Positions 22,607 through 34,181 of a DNA stretch of 64,000 nucleotides are shown in pieces. Position 1 is the stretch's first letter. Every line of letters begins with the position of its first letter. A model generated the notes under the pieces. That model worked only from the letters and a program-made list of their open reading frames with translations. It had not been told where the DNA came from and ran no database searches. The translations under genes and the position numbers were made by a program. This stretch comes from Romanomermis culicivorax (lineage: Eukaryota; Nematoda; Enoplea; Mermithida; Mermithidae), in contig CAWUHX010000038.1 of the NCBI GenBank assembly GCA_963922205.1, positions 1,116,001 through 1,180,000 of the forward strand, read 5' to 3'.

Positions 22607-25600
22607 ATGAAGTCGGAAACTGATCTCCCTTCACAGATCGAGAACAAGGTCCAAGCAGCATTTGAGAATGCTCTTGGACCCCTCAACCAAAAGTTAGAGG
22701 CCATGAATGGTCGGAGGCACCCTCCCGTGTCCAGCTTTATGGCCCCTCCCACCTTCTCCGGTGCTTTTGGTGAGTCTATCACCGATTTTATGTCGCATCT
22801 TACTCGTTTCTTTACACTCCAGGGTGTAAGCGAAACGGATCATGCGTATAAAATCGCTTTTCTGGAGTCATGCCTCACGGGTCCTGCTCTCGCCTCCTAC
22901 CGGGACTTTAGCAGCAGCACTCCAATACCTACCCGCTACGAAGAGTTTACGGCTTTTCTACGGAGAGATTTTCCGGTAGGGCGCGACTCTGATCTGCATC
23001 AGCAGCTGATCCAAGATCGACTGCAGAAGCCGACAGAGTCCGCGATAGTCTACCTTGAGCACCTCAAGAGACTATCCAGGGTAGCGTATCCAGATCTCGC
23101 GACGGATGTCCGAGATTCTATCATCAAACCTATCTTTCTGCGAGGACTGAAGCCGGTCCTCCGAGATAGTATCAAGTTTAGGGAGTTCACGACTCTTGAA
23201 GAGACACTCAAGGCAGCCTGTTACGCAGAATCCCAAATCTTTCGGGACGAGATCCGGTACACTGCTCCATCTAACGCCATTTTCTCTTCAGAACCTAAAC
23301 ACGCCGGATATAATCCCGAAATGCCTAACAGAAGCGCAAACAGTCGTCAGAGCAACGCTCCAACGTCGTCATCCTCCGCCGATGAGGTTCGCCGCTTAAA
23401 ACAGGAAATGGCCTGGCTCACGGCCCACGTAGCGAAGCTCACGGCCCAGCAACGTGCACCCACGCCAATCCAACAGACGCCGCCTCCACAGCCGTCAACA
23501 CCAAATCAGTCCGCCGGGCGTCGCTCGTCAGGAGCACACCTTCAAACGTGCTCCTTCCACGGACTGTGTACACATAGCGACGCCGACTGCCGGGCCCAGC
23601 GTCCCACCGGTGCCGCTCCCGGTAACAACACCGCTAACGGTGGTCGCTGTTATTTTTGCCATACACGTGCCCACCCCACGGACCGATGTGATAGGCCATG
23701 CCCTCATTGTCGTCAAGTGCGAGTGCACCGATCAACTGCCTGTCCGCAGCGCAATCCGGCAAACACGGGTGAGAATGTCTACCAAGATACTGGTTATTCT
23801 TCCCAGGGGACAAATGTGTATCATCAAAGAAATGGTTATCACCCTCCCAACGGGACAGGAAACCATTATCGGCAGCCCATACGCCGCAACAACGCCGTTG
23901 GGGCTACCGATGGCCCTCCTCATCCAGATCCTCTTGACCTGGATGATGAGGCCCTTGCTGAACACCTGACAGATTCTTCACAACAGTGTTATCCTGTCTG
24001 CGTAATCAGTATTGGATTTTCAGTGGTCCAAGCAGCCCAGGTACCCGTACCGATGAACGTATCGGACATACCGCTGCCACCACCACCACCAAAGTATGCG
24101 ATGCCGGTCACTCCGGACCCCTCGACGACGCCGCAGTTTGTTGGCCACGCTAACATCCTCGCATCGTATCGCATACCTAAACTTAAGACTGCCGAGCCAG
24201 CTCCAGCCGCGAATACGACGTCTTCGGCGCCACCGGCCCGCATCGTCCCTCCAGGACCACCGCCTTCGATCCCCACGGATTCGGCTACGGAAGTCCTCGA
24301 CCAGGTCGAGCCCATGAATTTGTCAGGTATACTACCTTCTTCTTCAGGTGATCCTAGAGCAGGAACCAGGAATCTATCTCAGTCCACGACTCTATTGATT
24401 TCTTGTTCACAGCGCCATCGCCCGTCCAAGACGCAATGTTGGCCATCTGGTCAGTCGACCTGGCCAAGAAATACCCGCATTTGCCGTGGACTCTCCTCAA
24501 CGAGCCATCAAATGTCGAAGCGCTCACGGCCGCCGACGTCGTGCTTGCAGCACCCGTCTCGATGCGCCTATTACGACCCGACGTCGCCCGCTGGGCACTC
24601 GAGTTCATTGCCAATGGGACTATCACCATCTCGCCCGTCGAGAAGTTCTTATTGGACGGGGAGCCATCCTCGCCTTCAGTCGATGCCATCCGCCGAGCAG
24701 TCGAACAGGCCAGTCGGATCCTCCTGCCTGCTGCCACCGCTACATCACCGGCAGCAGCGCCACCTGTGGCCGCGACATCCCCAACGAAAATGGACATTAC
24801 TGCTTCCTCGCCCCCGGCCAAGGAACCCGCAAATGATCCTACACCGCCGGCACCAGCCCAACATACATCGTCGGCAACAGCCCAAGTCAAATCGCCGGCA
24901 ACAGCCCAAACGACATCTCCGACCGCCGCGACCAAGTCGCCCGTCGTCGAACACATGGCCGTCGACGAGACCTTACGTCCGGTTAACGAAGATGTCAGCA
25001 TCGTTGAGGAATCCCCGTTCCCAACGGCAGTCGCCCCACGGTCGCCAAAAATCGGTATCCTCCGGGAAATCCACCCGTGCGGTGGATTGGTCCTCGATTT
25101 CCCCGGCCAGGAACCAATCTCGTCCGACAGCGACGAAGAAGAAATCTGACACTGCCCCTCAGGCCAGATTTGTGAAATTGAGTGAACACTTACAAATTAC
25201 GTTTGTACAGTTGTTTTTGACAATAAAATTGACCTTGGTAGCATCACTGTTTCTAGGGGTGAGTTTGTCAGCACCGGCGGCTCAGTATCAATTTTGCGGT
25301 CTCTCAAGAAGCGGACATCCACTTGAGTTACCCCAGCGTGTAGAGTGTAAACCACCGCAATCTTCATGGAGCCCGCGGCGCATGAATGTTACGGTGTATG
25401 TCCCTAGCTCGGACCCGATTACAGCCACAGCCTGGAAATGCACATTGCGCTCCCGCAAAGTCTGCACCAACACTGGTTTCTTCGGCTCTAGGGGCATCAC
25501 TGCAGACGTCATTACCACTCAGCACTTAGCGCCTGCGGCATGCACGCTAGCACATCGCACTAAGATGTTTGGTTCACAAAAACTTGTCGGCATTCGCCCT

Positions 25601-28600
25601 GGCTTTTATAGCACAAACCAAACATTGGAAGTGATGTACGAATGGTGCTGCAGCGACGTCTGCAAGACAGTGACTAACCTCTTCATCGAGGAGGGACATG
25701 TCGCTTCGTGGGACGGCACTACGGCCCTAAGCACCTTAGGCGATGTAGGTGGATGCAGTCCCACTGCAGGCCAGTGCACTACTCTAGACGGGGTCATTGT
25801 CTGGCCTGCACAAAACTTCACGGCGCGGTGTCATTATCACCCCAAGGGAAATTACACTGCGTCCATGTCAGGGAACCACGTCATCATCGATAATCTGCAG
25901 GTTGCCCTCAAGATCCCGGGAAACTCCCGCGTCTTCCAACTGTGCCCAGAACTACGTTCCACCACAGTCCGGACGGATCAGGGTCTTCTCCTTCGCATCC
26001 ACGGGAGATACAATTTGACCCAAAACTTGTTCAGAATGGCAACCGACAGCCGTCCCGATCCTGTCAATGCCAAACTGAACTATCTGGCTCAGCAGATCAA
26101 GGAGTCGGAAATTAACCGTTTCCGGTTCACGTGGCTTGAGCTCTGCTCTCACGCTCAACGCTATCTTGATCTGACTTGGCAGTTGCTTCGCTTCGACCCT
26201 ACCCTGGGTGCCCGGGCATTCCTCCAGAGGAATGACCTGACGGCGGAATTCACAGGGGACGCGCTGACAATATGGCCGTGTCAGAAGGTCAACGCCACCT
26301 ACGTTTACCACTCGTACCGGGTGGGGAACGTTTGCTACAAGTACTTACCTGTACAGGTTGGCGGCACTATCTACTTTGCCACCCCCGGTGGTCCGGATCT
26401 CATTAAATCTAGCCCAATTGTGCCGTGTCATCACCACTTTACAGGGATTTTCCGAAATCGCTCGGGCTGGTTTACTGAGTCTGGCGCGGTCCATGTGAGC
26501 CACATCCCACTGGAACTCTTCTGGAAGCAGCGTTTCAACATCACTCACTTTGAGGCACCGGCGCTCTTCCATGACCAGTTGGCGATGACCCCTTCAAACT
26601 TTGCCTTCTTTAAACAGTACGTTTACAAGACTGAGCAAATTGAAGCGGTACTCAACCGGCTGGTAAACTTTACCGCTGGTCTATCCCTGCAACCAGACGC
26701 CATCTACCAGGCCTTTGCAGGGGTAGGAACCGACATCAAGGCCTCTCTGGAAGGTGTCGGTTTGGCAGCAAACCATGTTATTACGGGTCAACAACACACC
26801 CTCGCCCAGGGCTTGCATGCTGTCCTGAGCGGGCCGGTCCAGTTGATCTTTAACATCCTAATTACCCTGACAGTGCTGATCGGTGCCGGATACCTTGCCT
26901 ATCTTGGTGTATCTTATTATCTCAGCTACCGTCTGCGGAGCAAACAGGTCAGGTTTGTTAGCCGTTTCTCCCCGTTGGGTCTTTACCGTAAAGTCCAACG
27001 CTGGATCGGTTTTCACTACGTGCAAAACGATGTGCCCTCCCAGCTTGACCGAATCACACCGTGCTTCGTCGTGCTGCTGGACACCAAGGAAACTCCTGCT
27101 TTCCTTGACACGGGTTGCCCACGCACTATCATTAGCCAACGTCTTCATAAGGCCTTGGCTAAAGAAAGTCCGAAGGCGGTCATGGCGTTCCAGCAACATC
27201 ATGACTTTAACCCATTGATGAGCATCAATGGTAAAGCCGTGCATACCATCCTGTCGGGACCATATGAAATCATGTTGCCCGGAAACCGCCAGCCGAACAC
27301 ACGGATCGATGTACATCTCCATGTGTGCAGGACTACGTCTCCCTTCTGGGCACCTGTTGACCTCATACTCGGACTGGACTTCTTAGAACAGTTCAAGAAC
27401 ATTATGTTTGACTACCAACGTAATGTTTGTCGGCTGGACGCGGTGGAATTACCCCTCCTGCTGACCACGCCGGAGATTGACCAGATCGACCCCTGGTGGG
27501 AGAACACCCGTGCTCTCTCGCGAAACTCACACAGGTCGGGATCACGATCGCGGTCCAGGGCTTCGTCCATCTCTCGGCCACACTCACGGGCCTCCTCAGT
27601 TGCCTCATCACGTGGGTCAACTAGGGGATCCCGGGCCTCTTCTAGACGGGCAAGTCGTCATCTGTCGACCTTGCACGGGTCAGGTTGCCCTCGACCTCCG
27701 CCTGGAACCTCTCCAGTTACGCTAGAGAAGGGCCGATACCGTGAGCCAAGTGATTCAGATGCTCCGACATCACCCGTGCCAAACGCGCCTCCGCTATCGG
27801 ACACCGAGGTTGAATCACTAGGAGCTACTCAGAGTCCGAAGGATCACTCAGACCACGTACTAACGGTGCAGGATGAGTCCACCCTTCTAAATGACCCGGA
27901 ACCCTCCGTCGGATATGCTCTAGTAGGTCTTCTGCGTCGTACGGGACTGCCGATTCCAAAGCGGTCCGGTAAGACCAAACACGCTAGTGGTGCCACCACA
28001 CCTGATTCCGGTCATGTGGTCACTGCTTTCTACCCAAATGATATTCGGACACCCCATATCAAAGTTCTCCTCAACAACTGGGTAGAAGTGAAGGCACTGG
28101 TCGACACAGGAGCTGTTTTCTCACTCCTGGACCACAAGTTAGCGGCCCAGCTGCCCAACTTGTCACTATCACCAACCAGGGCACGCCCTATCGCAGCCAA
28201 CGGGTCCCCGATCCCACTGCTAGGAGCAGCCTACATCACAGTTACAGTGGCTGATGTCTCTGAACGGATTCAGGTCCAAATACAGGAGAACTGTTCAGCT
28301 GAACTGGTCCTTGGAACCAACTTCCTCGGCCGGTTCAATTGTGTCAGTTTGAACTGGGAGAAATCTTTCCTCCAGTTCAAAGAGAGCAGAATCCCCTGTG
28401 ACGGTCTCATCCACAGCCCACCTTCTGCCCGCGGCGCTTTGCCCCTGAAGGACTTGGTGATTCTGGAGCCTCGCTCCCTGACACGATTCACTGTACCTGT
28501 CCCACCAATCTATACGAACGTGCCTGAGGTGGCCTTCTTTCCGAAGCACCTCACCGGATCTCAACGACATGTATATTTTGCTGGAAGCGTCAGTACCGTG

Positions 28601-31600
28601 ACCAACGGTCACATACCACTTCAGGTAGTTAACCCGAGTACTCATTCCGTGGTTCTCTACCGGCACACGACCATCGGTCATGTGCAGATGCATAGTGAGC
28701 CCTCACGGGAATCACCGGTCGACTCAGACACCGTCCTCGACCGTCAGTGGGTCGAAGCCAATGCTGTGATCTCACCGGACATCTCCCCTCGGGACCGGGC
28801 AGCCTTACTCGATCTGCTGGTTGCATACACCGACCTTTATGCTCTTGATGAGAAGGACACAGGTTCCACTGATCTCATCCAGCACGAAATCAGCACGGGC
28901 AATGCCCGCCCAGTCCGCCGTTTCCCTTACCGGTCCTCACCTAAGGAAAAGGATCTCATCATGCAGGAGGTCAAGGCGCTCCAGGGGAAAGGTATTATTC
29001 GGCCCAGCACGTCTCCGTGGGCTACTAATACCGTCCTGGTGCGCAAGAAAAACGGTTCTCACCGGATGTGTGTTGACTTTCGTGGTCTTAACGAGGTCAC
29101 GAAAAAGGATGTCTACCCTCTCCCGCGGATAGATGACATCCTCGACACACTCAAGGGTATGAAGTATTTCACTACCCTTGACCAGGCTAACGCTTATTGG
29201 TCAATCCCGATTGCCGAGGCCGATAAAGAAAAGACGGCTTTTAATACGCCTATTGGACTTTACGAATTCAATTACTTGCCTTTCGGTTTATGCAACGCGC
29301 CAGGGACATTTCAACGCCTTATGGACCTCCTCCTTACTGGAATCCAATGGCGCACGGTTCTGACTTATCTCGACGACATTTTGGTGTTCGGGAACTCTCA
29401 CACCCAAATGCTTGAGCGCCCGGCAGATGTGTTCGCCCGTCTTCGCCGGGGTGGAATGAAGCTCAGACTGAGCAAGTGCAAATTCTCGCACTCAGAGGTA
29501 GAATACCTAGGCTATCGCATCTCACAGAGCGGCCTAGAACCTGACCAAGCCAAGCTGGCCGCCGTCCAAAACCTACCCATTCCACAAAACGCCAAAGACA
29601 TCAAGTCCTTCCTAGGCCTCGTGTCTTACTACAGGCGTTTCATCCCTGGTTGTGCCCGGCTCAGCGAGCCCCTCACCAAGCTCTTACGGAAGGAAACTAC
29701 TTTCCAGTGGTCAAAACCTCAGCAGGAGGCGTTCGATGAACTCCGCCGCCTGCTGACCAACCCTCCTATCCTGCGCCATCCGGACTTTTCGAAATCCTTT
29801 ATCCTTCAAACTGATGCAAGTATTTCGGGGATAGGAGCGGTTCTTAGCCAGTTAGACGAAAATGGATACGACCATCCTGTCGCGTACGCCAGCCGAGGGT
29901 TAACAGCGGCCGAGAAAAACTACTCCATTACAGAACTGGAGACTCTCGCTGTTGTCCATTTCGTCAAGCACTTTCGACCATACCTCTTCCAGCACGAGGT
30001 GGTCGTTCAGACTGACCATACCGCGGTCAAAGCAGTGTTGGAGAAGCCTAACCCCTCTGCTCGGATCGCTCGGTGGGGACTCGCGCTCGCCGAATTCAAA
30101 CTGACAATTCGGCCGCGAAAAGGTCAGTCTAATGGTAATGCTGACGCATTATCATGCCTGCCGGATCCTAACTCCCTCACCGGTCAGAGTATTGATGATA
30201 CTCCACTCTACAGACCTGAGGGGCACGTTATGATGATCACCGATGGTGCGCAGCACCTGGCGCGATCCAGACCCTTGACCGATGGTGTGCAGCACCTGGC
30301 GCGTTCAAGTAATTCAGCACCGATCACTGTTGGCGCGGAGCGCCCGGTACGATCAGAGTCTTATGCCGAGATATCCGTCGGTGCGCAGCACCCGGACCTT
30401 TTCGCTGCTCAGCTGGAGGATCCGGAATTAGCCGACATCATTCGCTCTCTTAAGCCTCTGGGCGACCAGAATGATGTGCGAGGCTACCATCTGTTGGATA
30501 ACGTTCTTCAGAAATGGACAGGCGAGTCCAATAAGATCGTCATACCCAGATCCATGGTTACTACCATTATCCGGGCTCATCACGATGACATCTTAGCTGG
30601 ACACTTTGGTGCTAAACGTACTGCGCGGCTCATTGCTCGCAGATACCACTGGCCCTCCCTCAGTCGGGATGTCAAGTCCTTCTGTCAGCGGTGTGATCTT
30701 TGCCAACGGAATAAGCCCGCTCGACAGAAAACCACTGCGACCCTGAAACCTATCACCATCACGGGACCGTTTCACCGGGTAGGTGTCGACTGCATGGGAC
30801 CAATGACCACTAGCGAAGCTGGCAACCATTTCATCGTAGTCTTTATCGACTACTTTACGAAATGGGTCGAGGCTTTTGCTACTCCGGACATCACTGCGCA
30901 CACCATAGCCCGGCTGTTTGTAACGCAAATTGTCTGCCGGCACGGGGCACCGCAGATTCTTCAATCAGATCGTGGCACTGATTTCACATCAAAACTGATG
31001 ACTGAGATCACTGCGATCTGCGCAACGAAGAAAATCCACTCTACCGCCTATCACCCGATGACCAACGGCGAAGTGGAAAGAGCTAATCAGACGCTAGCCA
31101 CACGGCTACGTATGTATGTTCATCAAGGACATACCGATTGGGATGAACACCTACCATACGCTGTGTTTGCCGTCAATATCAGCATGAATGAGTCAACAGG
31201 GTACTCGCCCTTTGAACTCATGTACGGTCGCACACCCATGCTCCCTGTTGATGCCGCGCTCTCATTCAACCCTCCGGCCCATATCATCAATGTTTCCTCA
31301 TATGATATGGAGGTCAAACGTCATTTCACGAATGCGTTAACCTTAATCCAGAGTCGGATTGAGAAAGCACAGGAAGCCTATGCACGGTCGTACGACCGGA
31401 GGGCACATGATGTCTCGTACAAAGTAGGGGATCAGGTGCTCAAACTGCGCACCTCCAGCAAATGTGGACTCACTCCTAAATTGCTGCCCATCTACGATGG
31501 ACCCTACCTGGTGACAACTGTGGCATATCCCAATGTCACACTTCGTCTCGAGATGGATCAGGAAGACACTGTACATGTCAACCAGCTTCGACTTTACGTG

Positions 31601-31747
31601 TCCCCTGAACAACCGAGTGAAGCAGAGGATACACCTCCCACTTCACAGGCAACGGATTCGGCACCCTTATTGTATCCCTCAATAAGCCGGGACTTTACAC
31701 CGAATCTGATTGACCCACATCTTGATGCAGAGGTCCCCGACCCGTAA
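22607..31747 (+). CDS. Gag-Env-like-Pol polyprotein (3,046 codons)
   Basis: One uninterrupted frame starts at an ATG after the leader. Order by residue: Gag capsid-type helical domain about 40-230; zinc-knuckle motifs at about 314 (C-x2-H-x2-C-x-H-x4-C), 348 (CX2CX4HX4C) and 365; a Pro-rich linker; a basic Ser/Pro/Arg-rich stretch about 590-855 that overlaps another frame; an Env-like ectodomain with signal-like segment about 861-893 and a membrane segment about 1413-1442; a first retropepsin with DTG at 1501 and a LILGLDFL flap-side motif; an Arg/Ser-rich linker about 1640-1690; a second retropepsin with DTG at 1833; RT with YLDD at 2254-2257; RNase H about 2399-2520; a TDG(A/V)QHLARS repeat; integrase with HHCC about 2659-2703, catalytic D, D and E about 2727, 2788 and 2822, and a GPY motif near the end. 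All catalytic motifs look intact. Placing the glycoprotein-like part before protease is abnormal, since env normally follows pol. Confidence 0.93.
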   Translation: MKSETDLPSQIENKVQAAFENALGPLNQKLEAMNGRRHPPVSSFMAPPTFSGAFGESITDFMSHLTRFFTLQGVSETDHAYKIAFLESCLTGPALASYRDFSSSTPIPTRYEEFTAFLRRDFPVGRDSDLHQQLIQDRLQKPTESAIVYLEHLKRLSRVAYPDLATDVRDSIIKPIFLRGLKPVLRDSIKFREFTTLEETLKAACYAESQIFRDEIRYTAPSNAIFSSEPKHAGYNPEMPNRSANSRQSNAPTSSSSADEVRRLKQEMAWLTAHVAKLTAQQRAPTPIQQTPPPQPSTPNQSAGRRSSGAHLQTCSFHGLCTHSDADCRAQRPTGAAPGNNTANGGRCYFCHTRAHPTDRCDRPCPHCRQVRVHRSTACPQRNPANTGENVYQDTGYSSQGTNVYHQRNGYHPPNGTGNHYRQPIRRNNAVGATDGPPHPDPLDLDDEALAEHLTDSSQQCYPVCVISIGFSVVQAAQVPVPMNVSDIPLPPPPPKYAMPVTPDPSTTPQFVGHANILASYRIPKLKTAEPAPAANTTSSAPPARIVPPGPPPSIPTDSATEVLDQVEPMNLSGILPSSSGDPRAGTRNLSQSTTLLISCSQRHRPSKTQCWPSGQSTWPRNTRICRGLSSTSHQMSKRSRPPTSCLQHPSRCAYYDPTSPAGHSSSLPMGLSPSRPSRSSYWTGSHPRLQSMPSAEQSNRPVGSSCLLPPLHHRQQRHLWPRHPQRKWTLLLPRPRPRNPQMILHRRHQPNIHRRQQPKSNRRQQPKRHLRPPRPSRPSSNTWPSTRPYVRLTKMSASLRNPRSQRQSPHGRQKSVSSGKSTRAVDWSSISPARNQSRPTATKKKSDTAPQARFVKLSEHLQITFVQLFLTIKLTLVASLFLGVSLSAPAAQYQFCGLSRSGHPLELPQRVECKPPQSSWSPRRMNVTVYVPSSDPITATAWKCTLRSRKVCTNTGFFGSRGITADVITTQHLAPAACTLAHRTKMFGSQKLVGIRPGFYSTNQTLEVMYEWCCSDVCKTVTNLFIEEGHVASWDGTTALSTLGDVGGCSPTAGQCTTLDGVIVWPAQNFTARCHYHPKGNYTASMSGNHVIIDNLQVALKIPGNSRVFQLCPELRSTTVRTDQGLLLRIHGRYNLTQNLFRMATDSRPDPVNAKLNYLAQQIKESEINRFRFTWLELCSHAQRYLDLTWQLLRFDPTLGARAFLQRNDLTAEFTGDALTIWPCQKVNATYVYHSYRVGNVCYKYLPVQVGGTIYFATPGGPDLIKSSPIVPCHHHFTGIFRNRSGWFTESGAVHVSHIPLELFWKQRFNITHFEAPALFHDQLAMTPSNFAFFKQYVYKTEQIEAVLNRLVNFTAGLSLQPDAIYQAFAGVGTDIKASLEGVGLAANHVITGQQHTLAQGLHAVLSGPVQLIFNILITLTVLIGAGYLAYLGVSYYLSYRLRSKQVRFVSRFSPLGLYRKVQRWIGFHYVQNDVPSQLDRITPCFVVLLDTKETPAFLDTGCPRTIISQRLHKALAKESPKAVMAFQQHHDFNPLMSINGKAVHTILSGPYEIMLPGNRQPNTRIDVHLHVCRTTSPFWAPVDLILGLDFLEQFKNIMFDYQRNVCRLDAVELPLLLTTPEIDQIDPWWENTRALSRNSHRSGSRSRSRASSISRPHSRASSVASSRGSTRGSRASSRRASRHLSTLHGSGCPRPPPGTSPVTLEKGRYREPSDSDAPTSPVPNAPPLSDTEVESLGATQSPKDHSDHVLTVQDESTLLNDPEPSVGYALVGLLRRTGLPIPKRSGKTKHASGATTPDSGHVVTAFYPNDIRTPHIKVLLNNWVEVKALVDTGAVFSLLDHKLAAQLPNLSLSPTRARPIAANGSPIPLLGAAYITVTVADVSERIQVQIQENCSAELVLGTNFLGRFNCVSLNWEKSFLQFKESRIPCDGLIHSPPSARGALPLKDLVILEPRSLTRFTVPVPPIYTNVPEVAFFPKHLTGSQRHVYFAGSVSTVTNGHIPLQVVNPSTHSVVLYRHTTIGHVQMHSEPSRESPVDSDTVLDRQWVEANAVISPDISPRDRAALLDLLVAYTDLYALDEKDTGSTDLIQHEISTGNARPVRRFPYRSSPKEKDLIMQEVKALQGKGIIRPSTSPWATNTVLVRKKNGSHRMCVDFRGLNEVTKKDVYPLPRIDDILDTLKGMKYFTTLDQANAYWSIPIAEADKEKTAFNTPIGLYEFNYLPFGLCNAPGTFQRLMDLLLTGIQWRTVLTYLDDILVFGNSHTQMLERPADVFARLRRGGMKLRLSKCKFSHSEVEYLGYRISQSGLEPDQAKLAAVQNLPIPQNAKDIKSFLGLVSYYRRFIPGCARLSEPLTKLLRKETTFQWSKPQQEAFDELRRLLTNPPILRHPDFSKSFILQTDASISGIGAVLSQLDENGYDHPVAYASRGLTAAEKNYSITELETLAVVHFVKHFRPYLFQHEVVVQTDHTAVKAVLEKPNPSARIARWGLALAEFKLTIRPRKGQSNGNADALSCLPDPNSLTGQSIDDTPLYRPEGHVMMITDGAQHLARSRPLTDGVQHLARSSNSAPITVGAERPVRSESYAEISVGAQHPDLFAAQLEDPELADIIRSLKPLGDQNDVRGYHLLDNVLQKWTGESNKIVIPRSMVTTIIRAHHDDILAGHFGAKRTARLIARRYHWPSLSRDVKSFCQRCDLCQRNKPARQKTTATLKPITITGPFHRVGVDCMGPMTTSEAGNHFIVVFIDYFTKWVEAFATPDITAHTIARLFVTQIVCRHGAPQILQSDRGTDFTSKLMTEITAICATKKIHSTAYHPMTNGEVERANQTLATRLRMYVHQGHTDWDEHLPYAVFAVNISMNESTGYSPFELMYGRTPMLPVDAALSFNPPAHIINVSSYDMEVKRHFTNALTLIQSRIEKAQEAYARSYDRRAHDVSYKVGDQVLKLRTSSKCGLTPKLLPIYDGPYLVTTVAYPNVTLRLEMDQEDTVHVNQLRLYVSPEQPSEAEDTPPTSQATDSAPLLYPSISRDFTPNLIDPHLDAEVPDP
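24331..24348 (+). other. Candidate 3' splice site before the overlapping ORF
   Basis: ACTACCTTCTTCTTCAG|G is a good pyrimidine-rich acceptor, with its AG at 24,346-24,347. It lies just upstream of the frame-1 ORF whose first ATG is at 24,436. Splicing a leader exon here would make that ATG the first one. Inferred. Confidence 0.4.
24436..25149 (+). CDS. Overlapping ORF X (237 codons), acidic-tailed accessory or Gag-extension protein
   Basis: This frame lies one base back from the Gag-Pol frame and is open from 24,358 to the TGA at 25,147-25,149; the first ATG is at 24,436. Its product looks like a real protein: a folded-looking N-terminal half with regular hydrophobic spacing (e.g. [25 protein letters not shown]), then an Ala/Pro/Thr-rich linker with repeated PATAQ-like units, then a conserved-looking segment ending in an acidic tail, SDSDEEEI. 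Over the same bases the main frame gives only low-complexity Ser/Pro/Arg sequence. It could be reached by splicing (acceptor at 24,347), by -1 frameshifting from Gag, or by internal initiation. I recognise no family. Confidence 0.6.
   Translation: MLAIWSVDLAKKYPHLPWTLLNEPSNVEALTAADVVLAAPVSMRLLRPDVARWALEFIANGTITISPVEKFLLDGEPSSPSVDAIRRAVEQASRILLPAATATSPAAAPPVAATSPTKMDITASSPPAKEPANDPTPPAPAQHTSSATAQVKSPATAQTTSPTAATKSPVVEHMAVDETLRPVNEDVSIVEESPFPTAVAPRSPKIGILREIHPCGGLVLDFPGQEPISSDSDEEEI
25184..27030 (+). other. Env-like glycoprotein segment within the polyprotein
   Basis: A strongly hydrophobic run ending in a signal-peptidase-like ...SLSAPAA is followed by about 520 residues with many cysteines and nine N-x-S/T sequons, a stretch of amphipathic sequence, a membrane segment of about 25 residues ([15 protein letters not shown]...) and a basic tail that runs directly into protease. 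This is the layout of a type I viral-type fusion glycoprotein. I cannot assign it to a known glycoprotein family by eye. The last in-frame ATG before the signal is at 24,992, which would leave a basic n-region of about 60 residues. No stop separates it from pol. Confidence 0.7.
30238..30400 (+). repeat. In-frame repeat between RNase H and integrase
   Basis: Four degenerate copies of a unit coding for [14 protein letters not shown] residues ([42 protein letters not shown]), 45-66 bases apart. This is an expanded linker; no function is evident. Confidence 0.7.
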
Positions 31748-32265
31748 CTCAGGATGCACTCTCTTCACTGTCCCCGCTTACGGACGAGGACGTCCTTTTT
31801 CGAAGGACCGCCGTGCCCCTCACGAAGTATCCACTCTTGTCCATGCTGGATCTTAGCGGATAGAAGAGAGCGTTCAGCAACCTAAGCGTCACGCCTTAGG
31901 CGCATCCTCACGCGATAGCCTACACCTCTCAGGGTGCATCCTCTGCGATAGCCCGACAATCTGTACCTCACTGGGCGCATCCTCGGCGATAGCCTACATC
32001 TTGCCCTGAAAATTTTTCTTTTCTGTGTTCCAGACCTTCGCACAGGATATTCAATGTCGGCAACTTCACGCATCAACAACCTCCGGTCACCATATCACCG
32101 AACGAATTACGATCAAAGAAGGCGTCATCCGCCGACAACCCAACGGACCTATTCGACCACTCTCGCCGTCACACCTTGGAATGACCTACGACCACGGACA
32201 CGCCGTATAAAACCTCACTACTGACCACTGCAAGGACGAGGACGCCCTTTTTCGAAGGACCGCCG
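31748..32265 (+). other. Retroelement 3' tail before the 3' LTR
   Basis: Non-coding. Three copies of a GGGCGCATCCTCGGCGATAGCC-like unit start at 31,899, 31,932 and 31,973. A 34-base unit (GGACGAGGACGTCCTTTTTC and following) stands at 31,782-31,815 and again at 32,234-32,267, the second copy ending at the LTR edge. I do not see a classical purine-only tract directly before TGTCAC. Confidence 0.75.
31782..31815 (+). repeat. 34-base direct repeat, copy 1
   Basis: Starts just after the polyprotein stop and matches 32,234-32,267 with only one or two differences (GACGTCC versus GACGCCC). The second copy abuts the 3' LTR start. Confidence 0.85.
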
Positions 32266-32267
32266 TG
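32234..32267 (+). repeat. 34-base direct repeat, copy 2, at the 3' LTR junction
   Basis: Matches copy 1 at 31,782 and runs two bases into the LTR. It contains AAGGACGAGGACG and TTCGAAGGACCGCCG, the only purine-biased words near the place where plus-strand priming should occur. Confidence 0.8.
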
Positions 32268-33712
32268 TCACGTGCCGCTCAATTCTCCAACGTCACGTGA
32301 TTCCGATCATGCCGACATTTTGTTATTTTTCATGTTTCGTTTATTACTCGATCATGCTTTTGTTTATTTCATTTTTACACATACATTTTACGTTCGTTTT
32401 TATATTTTTCATGCATTTCTATGTTTCGTTTTGTTGTATTTTTATTTCTTTACAAACGCGGGCTACAGTAGGCCCTTTAGCTAAAAACTTCCGCCAGTCG
32501 TGCTCCACGAGCACATGGCTATTTTTGGTGCGCTCACGCACCTCTTATCATCAAAAATTAGCGTCGTTTTTGTTACGCAAAACGACTAGCTAAGAAGTTT
32601 TAGCTAAAGACGTTCATATGCTTAGCATAGGCACTGCAGTCGGCCTCAGTGCTAAACGCATGTGAATGAAAAAATGTCTATGTGCTCATAGGCATCTTCT
32701 GCATCGCGTCTAGCTGCAGAAGTTAGCTTGAGCGCCGAGAAACTCCGCCCAAGCTGCAGCTGTAGCCAAACATGTCCTTAAAAGGACATGTTTCTTTAGT
32801 TTTTCGCTCATTCTTGGGTTCACCAAGCTTTTCGTCCGGTTGTCACTTCGCGTCCGCCGCCCTGCTCAATTTGCATATTTTTATATACTTGACTGCGTCC
32901 GCCGCCTATTATTTTAAATAAATTTGCATACCCTTGCATCTCTTACTGCGTCCGCTGCTCACCGCCTACAGTACCCCCCTGCCCATCAGTGCCAGGTGTC
33001 CGACCGCCCCGGTTCGTGAATTAAACGTTGGAGTTTCGCCTTCTGCTCGCTCCCGCTCCCTCCCGCTCGCCGCCGTTCGCCGCCTAGGACGTTTGAGGAT
33101 CGTATCCCCCGCTCCCAGTGCCAGAAGACCGAAAGCATCCAGGGACTTGCCGCCCGTTGCGTCGTAATCGCTTGAGAAACAGGACTAGGTGAGTCTTCTC
33201 AGGGGATTATTGTTATTTGTGGGTTATTTGTTGGGAAATCCTTCCTAAGTCGGTTTCCCAAGGTTTCCACAGATAAGTAGGGCCTCCACCTCTCAGGTTC
33301 GGGCTAAAAGGGGCTGTCTAGTTCATAATCGGGTCCCATAATTTAGGTCATTTTACGGGTGACCCTGTCCCCACTCTCACTGAGTAGGACTCGGGGATTG
33401 TCGCACCTAGCCTGGCAGCGTTGTCCGTTACCCTACAGCAAGACCCCAAGGACAACTCCAGAGAACCAACTATAGACCTCTCTATAGCCACCATTTGCCA
33501 GGTTAGGCCCCAACGCCAACTTGGGAAGCCTGGGGAAAATGCCAGTATCCATCAGGAGTCACAGCCTATTACTCACTGTAATAGGATCAATCTGATATGG
33601 TTCACCATCAATGTGGCGTCTAAAACACGGTATTACCTGATGAGATACCCAAACCTCCCCAGCTCTCCCAAGCTAAACCTGTCATACACGTGACATGGCG
33701 TAAAATGTGACA
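32266..33712 (+). repeat. 3' LTR (1,447 bp)
   Basis: Matches the 5' LTR base for base except for about seven transitions, e.g. A/G at 32,337 and a cluster around 33,030-33,050. Ends GTGACA, then CATT. Confidence 0.97.
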
Positions 33713-33716
33713 CATT
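33713..33716. repeat. Target-site duplication CATT, right copy
   Basis: CATT follows the 3' LTR and equals 17,512-17,515. Confidence 0.85.
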
Positions 33717-34181
33717 AAAAGCTACATATAGAAGCATTCAAACACATAACGGTATTCAAGAATTTGTACATAGTCCTCTAGGCTTTTACCGAATTGATAT
33801 GTGTTTTTTAACAATAAAACGAAAATAGCATAGAAGGCACGGCTGTTCGTCATATTCTAATGTGCCTTTTGTGTTAGCTAGTGGTTCAAAGTATCATAAT
33901 GAAGTGTATCCAACATAGATATAGGAAGCTACAGAAATCTGGAGGCATCAGGTGGAAGGGGGTGTAAAAACTCGTCTCTGCATTCATAAAATGTACAAGC
34001 TCTGAAATAGCGGTTTTTGAACGTTCCTACGGTTTTGCTTCATTTCGGAAGCAAACGGAGACTTCCTTCTAAAGTTGGCCAAAATGCCTACGGGATCTCT
34101 GGTCAAATCTACTGGTGGTCTATCTATACCGCATTCTATGGTGTATAAACACTCGTAGAATTGTTGGTCGCTGTTGCGAAA
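33717..34181. other. Non-coding, interior of the interrupted foldback
   Basis: AT-rich sequence between the retroelement and the right foldback arm; no exon seen. Confidence 0.5.

Larger units (their letters stand above)
17516..33712 (+). mobile_element. Complete Ty3/Gypsy-type LTR retroelement, 16.2 kb, with Env-like segment
   Basis: Two 1,447-base LTRs enclose a 3.6 kb leader, one 3,046-codon frame and a 0.5 kb 3' tail. RT with YLDD, RNase H, integrase with HHCC, DDE and a GPY-type C-terminus, in the order PR-RT-RH-IN, place it in Ty3/Gypsy (Metaviridae). The LTRs differ at only about seven positions, all transitions, and the frame has no stop, so the insertion is recent and potentially active. 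It is far more GC-rich than its surroundings. It is very large for the group because of the long leader and the extra coding between Gag and protease. Confidence 0.97.

Noticed and set aside
24354..25001. 215-codon minus-strand frame, Ala/Gly/Val-rich
   Set aside because: It is the antisense shadow of the GC-rich overlapping frames on the plus strand.
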